Positions 38,753 through 47,161 of a stretch of DNA of 64,000 bases are shown here, one piece after another; position 1 is the stretch's first letter; each line of letters begins with the position of its first letter. Location of the stretch: NCBI RefSeq assembly GCF_038050405.1, contig NZ_CP150900.1, positions 124,001 through 188,000 on the forward strand, read 5' to 3'. The DNA is from Paraburkholderia sp. IMGN_8. GTDB lineage: Bacteria > Pseudomonadota > Gammaproteobacteria > Burkholderiales > Burkholderiaceae. Both the position numbers and the translations under genes were made by a program. The notes beneath the pieces were generated by a model, which worked only from the letters and a program-made list of their open reading frames with translations, made no database searches and was not told the DNA's origin.

Positions 38753-39111
38753 GCCGCAAACACCGCCGCAGCGCGGCAGCGCTCGTCTACGACACACACG
38801 GCAGCGACCCTGCGCCCCGCGTGATCGCCAAAGGCTATGGGCTGGTGGCCGAGATGATCGTGCAGCGCGCCAAGGAGGCCGGGCTGTACGTGCACGAGGC
38901 GCCGGAAATGGTGTCGCTCCTGATGCAGGTGGACCTCGATACGCGGATTCCGCCACAGCTTTATCAGGCGGTGGCGGAGTTGCTGGCCTGGCTGCATCGG
39001 CTGGAAAGCGGCGCGGAGAATGAGCCGGCTGGCGGCGGCGCCGATGCTCGCGAGCAGGACGTGACCGACGTGGTCGCCACCGAGGTCGGCGGCGGAACAT
39101 CCGCGGACTGA
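38749..39111 (+). CDS. FhlB: FlhB cytoplasmic-domain paralogue lacking the membrane part and NPTH site
   Basis: A 120-residue soluble protein that aligns with the C-terminal domain of FlhB: RVIAKGYGLVAEMIVQRAKE, VHEAPEMVSLLMQVDLDTRI and PPQLYQAVAELLAWLHRLE match the FlhB of this window. The autocleavage tetrapeptide NPTH is absent; the equivalent position reads VYDTHGSDPAP. There are no membrane helices. Such FhlB proteins (YlqH-type) accompany flagellar genes in several bacteria. It is coupled to the FliK-like gene and ends the flagellar locus. Confidence 0.9.
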   Translation: MSRKHRRSAAALVYDTHGSDPAPRVIAKGYGLVAEMIVQRAKEAGLYVHEAPEMVSLLMQVDLDTRIPPQLYQAVAELLAWLHRLESGAENEPAGGGADAREQDVTDVVATEVGGGTSAD

Positions 39112-39227
39112 GCGGGTTGTTATCGCAGGCTTCACCCGGCGACTGAGCGGGCTATTTCCGCTGACTTCACCCAGCGCGGTTCCGGCCGACTCTGCCGCCC
39201 GCCGGCGGTCCCCGGTTGCCCGCCCCC

Positions 39228-40646
39228 TCAGAACCGCATCATCAGCTTCAGCAGCGCATTCACCCGCTTGCCATACGGCGGCGAGATCAGCCCGCGCGCG
39301 TTTAGACGCGCCTGTGTCAGCACCGGCTTCATCTTCGAGAAGGTGACGAAGCCTTCGTAGCCGTGATACGCGCCCATCCCGCTCGCGCCAACCCCGCCGA
39401 ACGGCAGGCTTTCGCACGCCAGATGCATCAGCGTTTCGTTGATCGCCATGCCGCCCGCGATGGTTTCGTGCGTGACGCGCTCGATGGTGGCAGCGTCGTC
39501 GGCGTACAGATAGAGCGCGAGCGGCCGAGGCCGCGTATTGATCCACGCGATCGCGTCGTCGAGGGTGTCGTACGGGACGATCGGCAACAGCGGCCCGAAG
39601 ATTTCCTCCTGCATCAGTGTGCTTTCATCCGGCGCGTTCGTGACGGCGATCAGCGGGAAGCGGCGGCTGGCCGGATCGGGCGAGGCGTCGGTCAGCGCGT
39701 GGAGTTGCGCGCCGGCGGCCTGCGCTTCGTCGGCGAGGCGTTCCAGGCGCGCGAAATGCCGCGCCGAGATGATCGACGTGTAGTCGCGGTTGTGCGCGAA
39801 GCCGGGATACATCTTCGCCATCCGCGCGCGCGCCCGTTCGATGAATGCCTGCTCCTGACCGCGCGGTACCAGCACGTAATCGGGCGCGATGCAGGTCTGG
39901 CCGGCGTTGAGCGTCTTGCCGGCGACAAGGTTGTCGACCGCGTTGTCAAAGCGCGCATGCGTGCCGATGATGGCCGGCGACTTGCCGCCCAGTTCCAGCG
40001 TCACCGGCGTCAGATGCCCGGCGGCGGCGCGCATCACTTCGTGGCCGACCTTGGTGGAGCCGGTGAACAGCAGATGGTCGAACGGTTGCGCGCTGAACGC
40101 GGCGGCCAGCGCCGCGTCGCCGTTCACCACGGCAACGTGATCGCGCGCGAAGGTCTGGCCGATCAACTGCTCGAACAGCGCAGACGTGCGCGGCGTCAAT
40201 TCGGACATTTTGACGATCGCGCGGTTGCCGGCGGTCAACGCGCTGATCAGAGGACCGACGGCCAGCAGCACCGGATAATTCCACGGCACGATGATGCCGA
40301 CCACGCCGAGCGGCTGCGGCACGACTTTCGCGCGCGCCGGCAGCAGCCATTTGTTGGTGCTGCGGCGCTGCGCCTTCATCCAGCGCTTGCCGTGTTTCAG
40401 CGCGGCGTCGATCTCTTCCTTGACCAGCAGGAATTCGGCGAGCAGCACTTCCTCTTTCGCACGGTTGCCGAAATCGGCGTTCATCGCGTCGGCGAGCGCG
40501 TCGCGGTTGTCGAGCATCACTGCGCGCAGCGCTTTCAGATGCGCGGCGCGTGTTTCCCACGACGGATACGGCGCGCGCAAATAAGCATGGCGTTGATCGC
40601 GGAGCAGCGCTTCGAGCGCGGCGACCTCGGACAGATCGTTCTTCAT
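39228..40646 (-). CDS. calB: Coniferyl-aldehyde-type dehydrogenase
   Basis: An NAD(P)-dependent aldehyde dehydrogenase of the coniferyl/fatty-aldehyde clade, oxidising aldehydes to acids. The 472-residue product has the NAD-binding start GVVGIIVPWNYPVLLAVGPL, the catalytic glutamate in LELGGKSPAI and the nucleophile cysteine in LNAGQTCIAPDYVLVP. A near-terminal segment LPFGGVGASGMGAYHGYEGF is typical of the clade. The symbol reflects family similarity, and the natural substrate is unknown. It sits 75 bp after the AidB-like gene and opposite a GMC alcohol dehydrogenase, suggesting an alcohol-aldehyde-acid route. Confidence 0.85.
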   Translation of the reverse strand: MKNDLSEVAALEALLRDQRHAYLRAPYPSWETRAAHLKALRAVMLDNRDALADAMNADFGNRAKEEVLLAEFLLVKEEIDAALKHGKRWMKAQRRSTNKWLLPARAKVVPQPLGVVGIIVPWNYPVLLAVGPLISALTAGNRAIVKMSELTPRTSALFEQLIGQTFARDHVAVVNGDAALAAAFSAQPFDHLLFTGSTKVGHEVMRAAAGHLTPVTLELGGKSPAIIGTHARFDNAVDNLVAGKTLNAGQTCIAPDYVLVPRGQEQAFIERARARMAKMYPGFAHNRDYTSIISARHFARLERLADEAQAAGAQLHALTDASPDPASRRFPLIAVTNAPDESTLMQEEIFGPLLPIVPYDTLDDAIAWINTRPRPLALYLYADDAATIERVTHETIAGGMAINETLMHLACESLPFGGVGASGMGAYHGYEGFVTFSKMKPVLTQARLNARGLISPPYGKRVNALLKLMMRF

Positions 40647-40721
40647 GTGTGTCCACTCCCTGATGGATGTCGGTGCGCGTAGGCCGCGCTTATCGGTTTG
40701 TTGTTGTCCGGCTTGCCGGTA

Positions 40722-42407
40722 TCAAGCAGCGAACGCCCGCTCGATGATCGCCGCATGGTCGAAAGTGGCGGGCAGCGTGCCGTACACACGGCCGCTTTCG
40801 CCGCAGCCGTCGGCGAGCCGCGTCGCGATGAAGGCGTCGGCGAGTTCGGACGGCGCGTGCCTGACGAGCAAGGTTGCTTGAGCAATCAGCACGATTTGCT
40901 GCGCGATACGCCGCGCCAATGCTTCCCGATGTTCGGCCGGTCCGTTGAGCGTGGCGGCCAGCTTGCCGAGCGCGGCGCCCAGCGCGGGGTGGCCCTGCGC
41001 ATCCGCTTGCCAGGTGGCGAACAATGCCTGCGCCGCTTCGGGTTCGCGCTCCATGGCGCGCAGCACGTCGAGGCACATCACGTTGCCCGACCCTTCCCAG
41101 ATCGAATTCACGGGCGCTTCACGATAAAAACGCGCCATCGGAGCAGTCTCGACGTAGCCATTGCCGCCCCAGACTTCCATCGCCTCGCCGGTGAATTCGA
41201 GCGTGCGCTTGCAGACCCAGTACTTCGCCGCCGGTGTGACGATGCGCCGCCATGCGCGCTCAGCCGGCGAGGCGTTAGACGAATCAGCCGATTCTTCGAA
41301 AGCACGCGCGAGCCGCATGAACAGCACGGTCGCCGCTTCCGACTCCAACGCGAGATCGGCCAGCACGTTGCGCATGAGCGGCTGATCGGCGAGATACCGC
41401 CCGAACGCGCTGCGATGGCGCGCGTGGTGGATCGCCTGCACTAGTGCCGCGCGCATCAACGCCGCGCTGCCGATCACGCAATCGAGCCGCGTGTAGTTCG
41501 CCATTTCGATGATGGTCGGCACGCCGCGGCCTTCATCGCCGATCAGGATGCCGAACGCGTCGAAGAATTCGACTTCGCTGCTCACGTTCGAGCGGTTGCC
41601 GAGCTTGTCTTTCAGACGCTGGATCTGCACCGCGTTCTTGCTGCCGTCCGGCGCGAAGCGCGGCACGAAGAAGCACGACAGGCCCGCGTGATCGCCGGTG
41701 CGGGCGAGCACCAGATGCGCGTCGCATTGCGGCGCGGAGAAAAACCATTTGTGGCCGACGAGGCGATAGTCGGCGCCGCGACCGCTGCCGCGTGTCGCAT
41801 AGGCGCGCGTCTGGTTGCTGCGCACGTCGGAGCCGCCTTGCTTCTCGGTCATGCCCATGCCGATCATCGCCGAGCTTTTCTGCGGGAGCGGGACATCGCG
41901 CGGATCGTGTTCGCGGGAGTAGAGCTTGTCGCGCAGCGTGTCGAACAGGGCGGGTTCGCGCTGCAACACCGGAATGCTCGCGAAGGTCATCGTCAGTGGG
42001 CAGAGCGAACCGGATTCGAGTTGCGCGTGCAGGAAGTAACCGGCGCAGCGCGCGACCATCGCGCCGCGCTGCGGATCGGAGAACGGCAGCGCGTGCAGGC
42101 CCTCGCGGCGCAGCAGCGACAGCAGCGTATGCCACGACGGATGAAACTCCAGTGCGTCGATGCGTTCGCCGCGCGGGCTGTGCGTGAACAGTTCAGGCGT
42201 GTGGCGGTTCGCCAGTTCGGCGAGCGCGAGCGTTTCCGGCGTGGTGAGCGCGGCGCCGTCGCGCAGCAGCGCGTCGCGATGCCACGCGGCGCCTTCGCGT
42301 TCGAGGGCGGCGGATAAAGCGGCGTCGCTGGAAAACAGGTTGTAATCCGCCAGCGGCGGAACCTGATTTGTCACGTCGTGGGTGTGGCCGATGCTGAGCC
42401 GTTCCAT
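40722..42407 (-). CDS. aidB: AidB-like acyl-CoA dehydrogenase
   Basis: A flavoprotein of the acyl-CoA dehydrogenase superfamily, closest to AidB, which in E. coli is induced by alkylation and has some isovaleryl-CoA dehydrogenase activity. The 561-residue length fits AidB rather than the 380-residue enzymes. The AidB block MGMTEKQGGSDVRSNQT, then GHKWFFSAPQCDAHLVLART, and EVWGGNGYVETAPMARFYRE are present. There is no Ada or AlkB neighbour here, so a role in alkylation response is not supported by context; a catabolic role beside the aldehyde dehydrogenase is equally possible. Confidence 0.85.
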   Translation of the reverse strand: MERLSIGHTHDVTNQVPPLADYNLFSSDAALSAALEREGAAWHRDALLRDGAALTTPETLALAELANRHTPELFTHSPRGERIDALEFHPSWHTLLSLLRREGLHALPFSDPQRGAMVARCAGYFLHAQLESGSLCPLTMTFASIPVLQREPALFDTLRDKLYSREHDPRDVPLPQKSSAMIGMGMTEKQGGSDVRSNQTRAYATRGSGRGADYRLVGHKWFFSAPQCDAHLVLARTGDHAGLSCFFVPRFAPDGSKNAVQIQRLKDKLGNRSNVSSEVEFFDAFGILIGDEGRGVPTIIEMANYTRLDCVIGSAALMRAALVQAIHHARHRSAFGRYLADQPLMRNVLADLALESEAATVLFMRLARAFEESADSSNASPAERAWRRIVTPAAKYWVCKRTLEFTGEAMEVWGGNGYVETAPMARFYREAPVNSIWEGSGNVMCLDVLRAMEREPEAAQALFATWQADAQGHPALGAALGKLAATLNGPAEHREALARRIAQQIVLIAQATLLVRHAPSELADAFIATRLADGCGESGRVYGTLPATFDHAAIIERAFAA

Positions 42408-42791
42408 CTGCTGTCTCCGTTCACCGGATGCGCTCCGGCGCTGATCGACGGTGTGCTGTTTTATCGCCGCGTGCCGTGCCGCACGCTGACGGGAAGGCGC
42501 GCGCGGCGCCGTGTTTGAATGCCGCGTCCACCGCCTCGGCGGGCGCAGGCGCGTCTTTCATCATAGGGGCGCGGCGCCTCTTTCGTTTAGAGGGATCGCT
42601 CTGACCGGAGCGCGCCGTGGCGGCGCAACGCTCCCTACAATGCCGATAAAACACACGTAGACAAGTGTGCCGCAATCGCTTGCATGGGACCGGAGTAAGT
42701 GCTTTGCATGGGACCGGAGTAAGCGCTAAAGCGCTAACTCCGGTCGACAGAGACAGGGTACGCAAGCAACGCGGCACATCAGGAGGAGCGG
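42408..42791. other. Divergent intergenic region aidB-GMC dehydrogenase (384 bp)
   Basis: This holds the leaders of the two divergent genes. Its right half carries the nested palindromic repeat copy 2 (42680-42748). The left half has no convincing gene or promoter motif; GC-rich short inverted repeats occur. Confidence 0.5.
42680..42748. repeat. Nested palindromic intergenic repeat, copy 2
   Basis: Two near-identical forward units (TTGCATGGGACCGGAGTAAG, first from 42680 and again from 42704) are followed by one reverse unit, AGCGCTAACTCCGGTC at 42730-42745. The second forward unit and the reverse unit form a long hairpin. It shares the core GGAGTAAGCGCTAAAGCGC with 14355-14440. Confidence 0.85.
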
Positions 42792-44450
42792 ATGCAATAC
42801 GACTACATCATCGTCGGTGCAGGCTCGGGCGGCTGCTCGCTTGCGAGCCGCCTCGCGGATAGCTGCCCAGACGCGACGATCGCGCTGATCGAAGCCGGCC
42901 CGCACACGGACCGCAATCTGCTCGTCAATATGCCGGTCGGCGTGGCGGCCATCGTGCCGCACAAACTCAAGACCAACTACGGCTATCTGACCACACCGCA
43001 GCCCGGGCTCGGCGGACGCCAGGGTTATCAGCCGCGCGGCCGCGGTTTCGGCGGCTCGAGCGCGATCAACGCGATGATCTACACGCGCGGCCATCCGCTC
43101 GATTACGACGAATGGGCGCAACTCGGCTGCGACGGCTGGTCGTGGGCCGACGTGCTGCCGTATTTCCGCCGTGCCGAGGGCAACGAGCGCGGCGCCGACG
43201 CGTGGCACGGCGCGGACGGTCCTCTGACGGTGTCCGATCTGCGCTATCGCAATCCGTTTTCGAAGCGCTTCGTGCAGGCCGCGATCGAAGCCGGCTACCG
43301 GCCGAACAGCGACTTCAACGGCGCGGAGCAGGAGGGCGTCGGTTTCTATCAGGTGACGCAGCGCGACGGACGCCGTTGCAGCGTCGCGCGCGCCTATATC
43401 TACGACCGCCGGCGGCCGAATCTGCACGCCATCGCGGATGCGACCGTGCTGCGCGTGACCTTCGACGGCAAGCGCGCGAGCGGGGTCGAGATCGTGCGCG
43501 GGGGGCGCACCGAACAGCTTGAAGCGCGCGCCGAAGTGGTGATGGCAGCGGGCGCGTTCAATTCACCGCAACTGCTGATGTGCTCGGGGATCGGGCCGGC
43601 CGCGCATCTGCAATCGCTCGGCATTCCGGTGCTGCACGATGCGCCCGAGGTTGGCCAGAATCTGATCGACCACGTCGACTTCACGATCAACAAACGGGTG
43701 TCGTCGATCGAACCGACCGGCTTTTCGGTGCGCGGCATGGCGCGGATGCTGCCGCAGTTCGTCACCTTCATGCGGCACGGGCGCGGCATGCTGTCGAGCA
43801 ACGTCGCGGAAGCGGGCGGTTTTCTGAAGAGCCGGCCGACGCTCGAGCGGCCGGATCTGCAACTGCATTTCTGCGCGGCGCTGGTCGACGATCACAACCG
43901 CCACATGCACTGGGGTCACGGCTATTCGCTGCACGTGTGCGTGTTACGGCCGCATAGCCGCGGCACCGTGACGCTGGCGAGCGCCGACGCACGCGCGGCG
44001 CCGGTGATCGATCCGCGTTTTTTCAGCGATTCGCGCGATCTGGATCTGCTGGTGGAAGGCGCGCAGATGGCACGGCGCATTCTCGACGCGCCGTCGCTTG
44101 CGCTGCACGGCGGCAAGGAGTTGTACACGCATCCCGGTCAGACGGAGGCGGAACTGCGCCGGACCATCGCCGAGCATGCCGATACGATCTATCACCCGGT
44201 AGCCACCTGCCGGATGGGCGGCGACGCGCAATCGGTGGTCGATCCGCAACTGCGAGTGCGAGGCGTGACGGGGCTGCGGATCGTCGATGCATCGGTGATG
44301 CCGACGCTGATCGGCGGCAACACCAATTCGCCGACCGTGATGATCGGTGAGCGCGCGGCGGAACTGATCGTGGCGGCGCGGCGCGGCGCGGACACGGCGC
44401 AGCCGGCGGCGCCGGCAGGTCTTGCGGGCCTGGCGGCGAATGCGGCCTGA
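42792..44450 (+). CDS. GMC-family FAD-dependent alcohol/choline dehydrogenase
   Basis: A glucose-methanol-choline oxidoreductase that oxidises a primary alcohol with FAD. The N-terminal FAD motif is YIIVGAGSGGCSLASRLAD; GMC signature 1 is RGFGGSSAINAMIYTRG; signature 2 is GAFNSPQLLMCSGIGP. The C-terminal active-site histidine is in YHPVATCRMG (about residue 468), with the second active-site residue in GGNTNSPTVM (about 508). Length is 552. It is AlkJ/BetA-like, but no choline genes flank it; with the adjacent aldehyde dehydrogenase an alcohol catabolic role is more likely. It is followed by a strong terminator. Confidence 0.9.
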   Translation: MQYDYIIVGAGSGGCSLASRLADSCPDATIALIEAGPHTDRNLLVNMPVGVAAIVPHKLKTNYGYLTTPQPGLGGRQGYQPRGRGFGGSSAINAMIYTRGHPLDYDEWAQLGCDGWSWADVLPYFRRAEGNERGADAWHGADGPLTVSDLRYRNPFSKRFVQAAIEAGYRPNSDFNGAEQEGVGFYQVTQRDGRRCSVARAYIYDRRRPNLHAIADATVLRVTFDGKRASGVEIVRGGRTEQLEARAEVVMAAGAFNSPQLLMCSGIGPAAHLQSLGIPVLHDAPEVGQNLIDHVDFTINKRVSSIEPTGFSVRGMARMLPQFVTFMRHGRGMLSSNVAEAGGFLKSRPTLERPDLQLHFCAALVDDHNRHMHWGHGYSLHVCVLRPHSRGTVTLASADARAAPVIDPRFFSDSRDLDLLVEGAQMARRILDAPSLALHGGKELYTHPGQTEAELRRTIAEHADTIYHPVATCRMGGDAQSVVDPQLRVRGVTGLRIVDASVMPTLIGGNTNSPTVMIGERAAELIVAARRGADTAQPAAPAGLAGLAANAA

Positions 44451-44508
44451 GCGGCGTGTCGTCCGTGCCCTGCATAGGCAAGGACGACGCAGCAATTCCG
44501 CTAATCGA

Positions 44509-44542
44509 CATGCCGCCCGGTTCGCGCCGGGCGGCATGTTTT
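44509..44542 (+). terminator. Rho-independent terminator after the GMC gene
   Basis: A perfect 12-bp stem (CATGCCGCCCGG / CCGGGCGGCATG, six-base loop) followed by TTTT. It ends at the lysR stop codon, which is on the other strand. Confidence 0.88.
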
Positions 44543-45492
44543 CATTTGGAAAGCGGCGCGGTGATACCGGTCATGCCGATGCCCGGCCCCAGCATGAAAT
44601 CGTCGCCGGCCTGGCCCGGCAGCGCCTCGCGCGCAACCTCGAGCCACGCGCGTGCCGCATGCGACAGATAGCCATTGCGACGCCAGCCGATCGCCATTTC
44701 CCACGGAATTTCCGGTTCGACGACCGGCCGGCAGGTGAACTGCGCCGCGTCGAGCCGTCGGCAATATGGCGCCGGCAGCAACGCAATGCCGACCCCGGCC
44801 AGCACCAGCGCCGCCATGAAATCCCAATGCCCGCTGCGCCCGACAATGGTCGGCGCAAAGCCGGCCGTGCGGCACGCGTTCAGAACGACATCATTGAGCG
44901 CAAGGCTTTCGCCATAGAACACGAACGGCTCGCTTGCCAACTGGCCGAGCGGCACCTCGTGTAGGTCGTCCCAGCGCGAGCCGGTGCGCGCGACCAGCCA
45001 GAGCAATTGCCGCGTCATCGGCAGCACGTCGATATTCTCGGGGTCGACCGGTTGCAGTACGCCGCCCAATTCCAGTTCGCCGTTGATCAGCGCCGCTTCG
45101 ATCGCGCGCGAACCCTGCTCGAACAGCTTCAGTTCGATTTTCGGGTAGCGCTGGCGGAATGCGGCGATCGCGGGCGTGAAGAGCGAACCGCCCATCGGCG
45201 GAATGCCGATCGTCAGCTCGCCGCGGCCGAGTGTGTCGAGATCGTTCAGCTCGGCCTGCAACTGCGCATGCGCGGCCAATACGTCCTGGCCGCGCTGATA
45301 GACGATCCGGCCGGCGTCGGTCAGCACCATCTGGCGCCCGTCGCGCAGCAGTAGCGGCGAGCCGATTTCGTCTTCCAGCGACTTGACCATTTTGCTGATG
45401 GTCGGCTGCGTGACGAACATCTGCTCGGCGGCGACGGTGAAGCTCTGTTGACGCACCACTTCGACGAAATAGCGCAGCGCGCGTAGTTCCAC
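44542..45492 (-). CDS. LysR-family regulator, divergent from the LrgA/LrgB (CidA/CidB) pair
   Basis: A LysR-type transcription factor. The winged helix is in the first 65 residues (MELRALRYFVEVVRQQSFTV, then QPTISKMVKSLEDEIGSPLL). The effector domain follows from about residue 90 (GELTIGIPPMGGSLFTPAIA). At 316 residues it is full length. It diverges from lrgA-lrgB across a 113-bp gap with a palindromic operator, the same layout as CidR with cidAB in Gram-positives, where acetate is the signal. That role is inferred from position only. Confidence 0.9.
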   Translation of the reverse strand: MELRALRYFVEVVRQQSFTVAAEQMFVTQPTISKMVKSLEDEIGSPLLLRDGRQMVLTDAGRIVYQRGQDVLAAHAQLQAELNDLDTLGRGELTIGIPPMGGSLFTPAIAAFRQRYPKIELKLFEQGSRAIEAALINGELELGGVLQPVDPENIDVLPMTRQLLWLVARTGSRWDDLHEVPLGQLASEPFVFYGESLALNDVVLNACRTAGFAPTIVGRSGHWDFMAALVLAGVGIALLPAPYCRRLDAAQFTCRPVVEPEIPWEMAIGWRRNGYLSHAARAWLEVAREALPGQAGDDFMLGPGIGMTGITAPLSK

Positions 45493-45508
45493 GATCTCGG
45501 GCTCCGAA

Positions 45509-45523
45509 ATTCCAAATTGGAAT
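45509..45523. promoter_or_regulatory. Palindromic operator, probable LysR binding site
   Basis: ATTCCAAATTGGAAT is a perfect 7+1+7 inverted repeat of the T-N11-A LysR-box type, 16 bp upstream of the lysR start. A -10-like TATACT follows at 45569-45574 on the plus strand without a recognisable -35, as expected of an activator-dependent promoter for lrgA-lrgB. Confidence 0.7.
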
Positions 45524-45605
45524 GATTTTAATGGTAGTAAGTCATTATATTTATGTTGCGTTGCAACCTATACTGACTGCCATCAAAAGTCACCTAGGGA
45601 TTGCC

Positions 45606-46064
45606 ATGACGACGCAACTTCTCTCCCGATTCGCCAACGCCGGTCGCGCAAGCGGCGCGATGCGCGTTGCGCGGATCGCCGTGCAGAGCGCCGCGCTCGC
45701 CGGTCTCTGGTTGGTCGCCGATTTCGTCGTGCGTCAGCTTCGTTTGCCGGTGCCCGGCGGTGTGGTCGGCCTGGTCGCGTTGCTCGCGCTGCTGTTTTGC
45801 GGCGGTGTCGCGCCGCGCTGGATCAAGGCCGGCGCCGACTGGCTGTTGTCGGACATGCTGCTGTTCTTCATTCCGGCCGCGGTTGCCGCGGTGCAATACG
45901 GCGGGCTGTTTCGCGAGGACGGCTGGCGTCTCGCGCTGGTGGTGGTCGCCGGCACGTTGATGGTGATGCTCGCGGTCGCCATTGCGGTCGAACAGGCCGC
46001 ACGGCTCGAGCGCCGGCTGGCGCTGCGCCGCGTGATGGTCGCGCGGCATGCGGCGCGTGCCTGA
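45606..46064 (+). CDS. CidA/LrgA-family holin-like membrane protein
   Basis: A small membrane protein of the CidA/LrgA family, linked to murein hydrolase export, cell lysis or overflow metabolism. The start ATG at 45606 (MTTQLLSRFAN) is preferred to an upstream in-frame ATG at 45522 that would overlap the operator. The family core RLPVPGGVVGLVALLALLFC, then DWLLSDMLLFFIPAAVAAVQ, is clear. It has about four hydrophobic helices in 152 residues. It is followed after 48 bp by its usual partner. Confidence 0.88.
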   Translation: MTTQLLSRFANAGRASGAMRVARIAVQSAALAGLWLVADFVVRQLRLPVPGGVVGLVALLALLFCGGVAPRWIKAGADWLLSDMLLFFIPAAVAAVQYGGLFREDGWRLALVVVAGTLMVMLAVAIAVEQAARLERRLALRRVMVARHAARA

Positions 46065-46112
46065 TTTTTCCTCAACCTGTCTTCCACCTCTATTCCAGTC
46101 TGAGGCCCGCCC

Positions 46113-46835
46113 ATGAACGCGCTCTACTCGTCCCTGTTTGCCGATGATGCCTCGCGTCTGATCGCGGCGGGCTGTTTCGTGCTGACGGTGGCGCTGTATT
46201 TCGCGTCCAAGACGCTGTACGCGCGCTTCAAGTCGCCGTGGCTGACGCCGCTGGTCGCCGTGCCGGCGGTGCTCGCGGCGATTGTCGTGCTCGCGCATAT
46301 TCCGTATCCCGTCTATTTTCAGGATACGCGCTGGCTGATGTGGCTGCTCGGGCCTGCCACGGTCGCCTTCGCCGTGCCTATTTATGAATACCGCGAGTTG
46401 CTCAAACGGCACTGGATTTCGCTGACGGTCGGTGTGACGGTGGGCATTGTGGTGGCGGTCGGCGGCTCGCTGATGCTGGCGAAGCTGCTGCATCTATCGC
46501 CGGAATTGCAACGCAGTCTGATGACCCGCTCGGTGTCGACGCCGTTCGCGCTTGCCGTCTCCGACAAGATTCACGCGCCGAAGGATCTGACCGCGCTGTT
46601 CGTGATCGCGACGGGCGTCTGCGGGATGCTGTTCGGCGAACTGGTGCTGGGGCTCGTGCCGCTGCGCACGCGGCTCGCGCGCGGCGCATTGTTCGGCGCG
46701 GCGGCGCACGGCGTGGGCACCGCGAAGGCGCGTGAACTTGGCAGCGAGGAAGGCGTGGTCGCCAGTTTGACGATGATGATCGCCGGCGTGGTGATGGTGC
46801 TGCTTGCGCCAATGCTAGGGCTGTTGCCGATCTGA
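46113..46835 (+). CDS. CidB/LrgB-family membrane protein
   Basis: The larger integral-membrane partner of CidA/LrgA. About six to eight hydrophobic helices in 240 residues; the family motifs [16 protein letters not shown] and [20 protein letters not shown] are intact. LrgB-type proteins in plants and bacteria have been linked to glycolate/pyruvate transport, so a metabolic role is possible. It is transcribed with the LrgA gene under the divergent LysR. Confidence 0.9.
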   Translation: MNALYSSLFADDASRLIAAGCFVLTVALYFASKTLYARFKSPWLTPLVAVPAVLAAIVVLAHIPYPVYFQDTRWLMWLLGPATVAFAVPIYEYRELLKRHWISLTVGVTVGIVVAVGGSLMLAKLLHLSPELQRSLMTRSVSTPFALAVSDKIHAPKDLTALFVIATGVCGMLFGELVLGLVPLRTRLARGALFGAAAHGVGTAKARELGSEEGVVASLTMMIAGVVMVLLAPMLGLLPI

Positions 46836-46974
46836 AACGAGCAGTCGGCGGGCGCGGGGCATCGCGCAATTACGTACGGCAAGCGTCACGGCCGAGGCGG
46901 CCGCACCGGCTGTCTCGGCTAGCGCGGCTGGATAGCGCCGCAAACCCGATCCGCAACCCGAAGCCATCTCGATT

Positions 46975-46983
46975 TGCTACAAT
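46975..46983 (+). promoter_or_regulatory. Extended -10 promoter for ahcY
   Basis: TTGCTACAAT (46974-46983) combines an upstream TG with a near-consensus TACAAT, and no good -35 is seen. Transcription would begin about 46990, at the first base of the riboswitch. Confidence 0.6.
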
Positions 46984-46991
46984 CGCCGTTC

Positions 46992-47098
46992 GTCTTCGAG
47001 GAGCGTTGCGACGGGTACCGCGAATCAGCATATTCGCCGGCCGCCCGCCAGGCTCGAAGGCTTCAATCGGCGGGCTCGGGTGCGCTTTGCGCTTTCCG
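46992..47098 (+). ncRNA. S-adenosylhomocysteine (SAH) riboswitch
   Basis: The conserved SAH-aptamer segments are in order: CTTCGAGGAGCGTTGCGAC (from about 46993), then CGCCAGGCTCGAAGG (about 47047). CTTCGAG pairs with CTCGAAG to close stem P1. GAGC in the first segment can pair with GGCTC at about 47072 as the pseudoknot. It lies in the leader of ahcY, where this riboswitch class turns on SAH breakdown when SAH accumulates. Confidence 0.88.
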
Positions 47099-47161
47099 AT
47101 CCACCGCATCGAACCGCGCTCACGTCAAATTTCTAGTCAATTTCTTAGAAAGGAGGGCGTG

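Noticed and set aside
39106..39160. GACTGAGCGGG direct repeat after fhlB
   Set aside because: Only two short copies in GC-rich DNA; too little to call an element or attachment site.
47006..47161. N-terminal extension of ahcY reading through the leader
   Set aside because: The extension would translate the SAH riboswitch; the AGGAGG before 47162 and family alignment fix the start.
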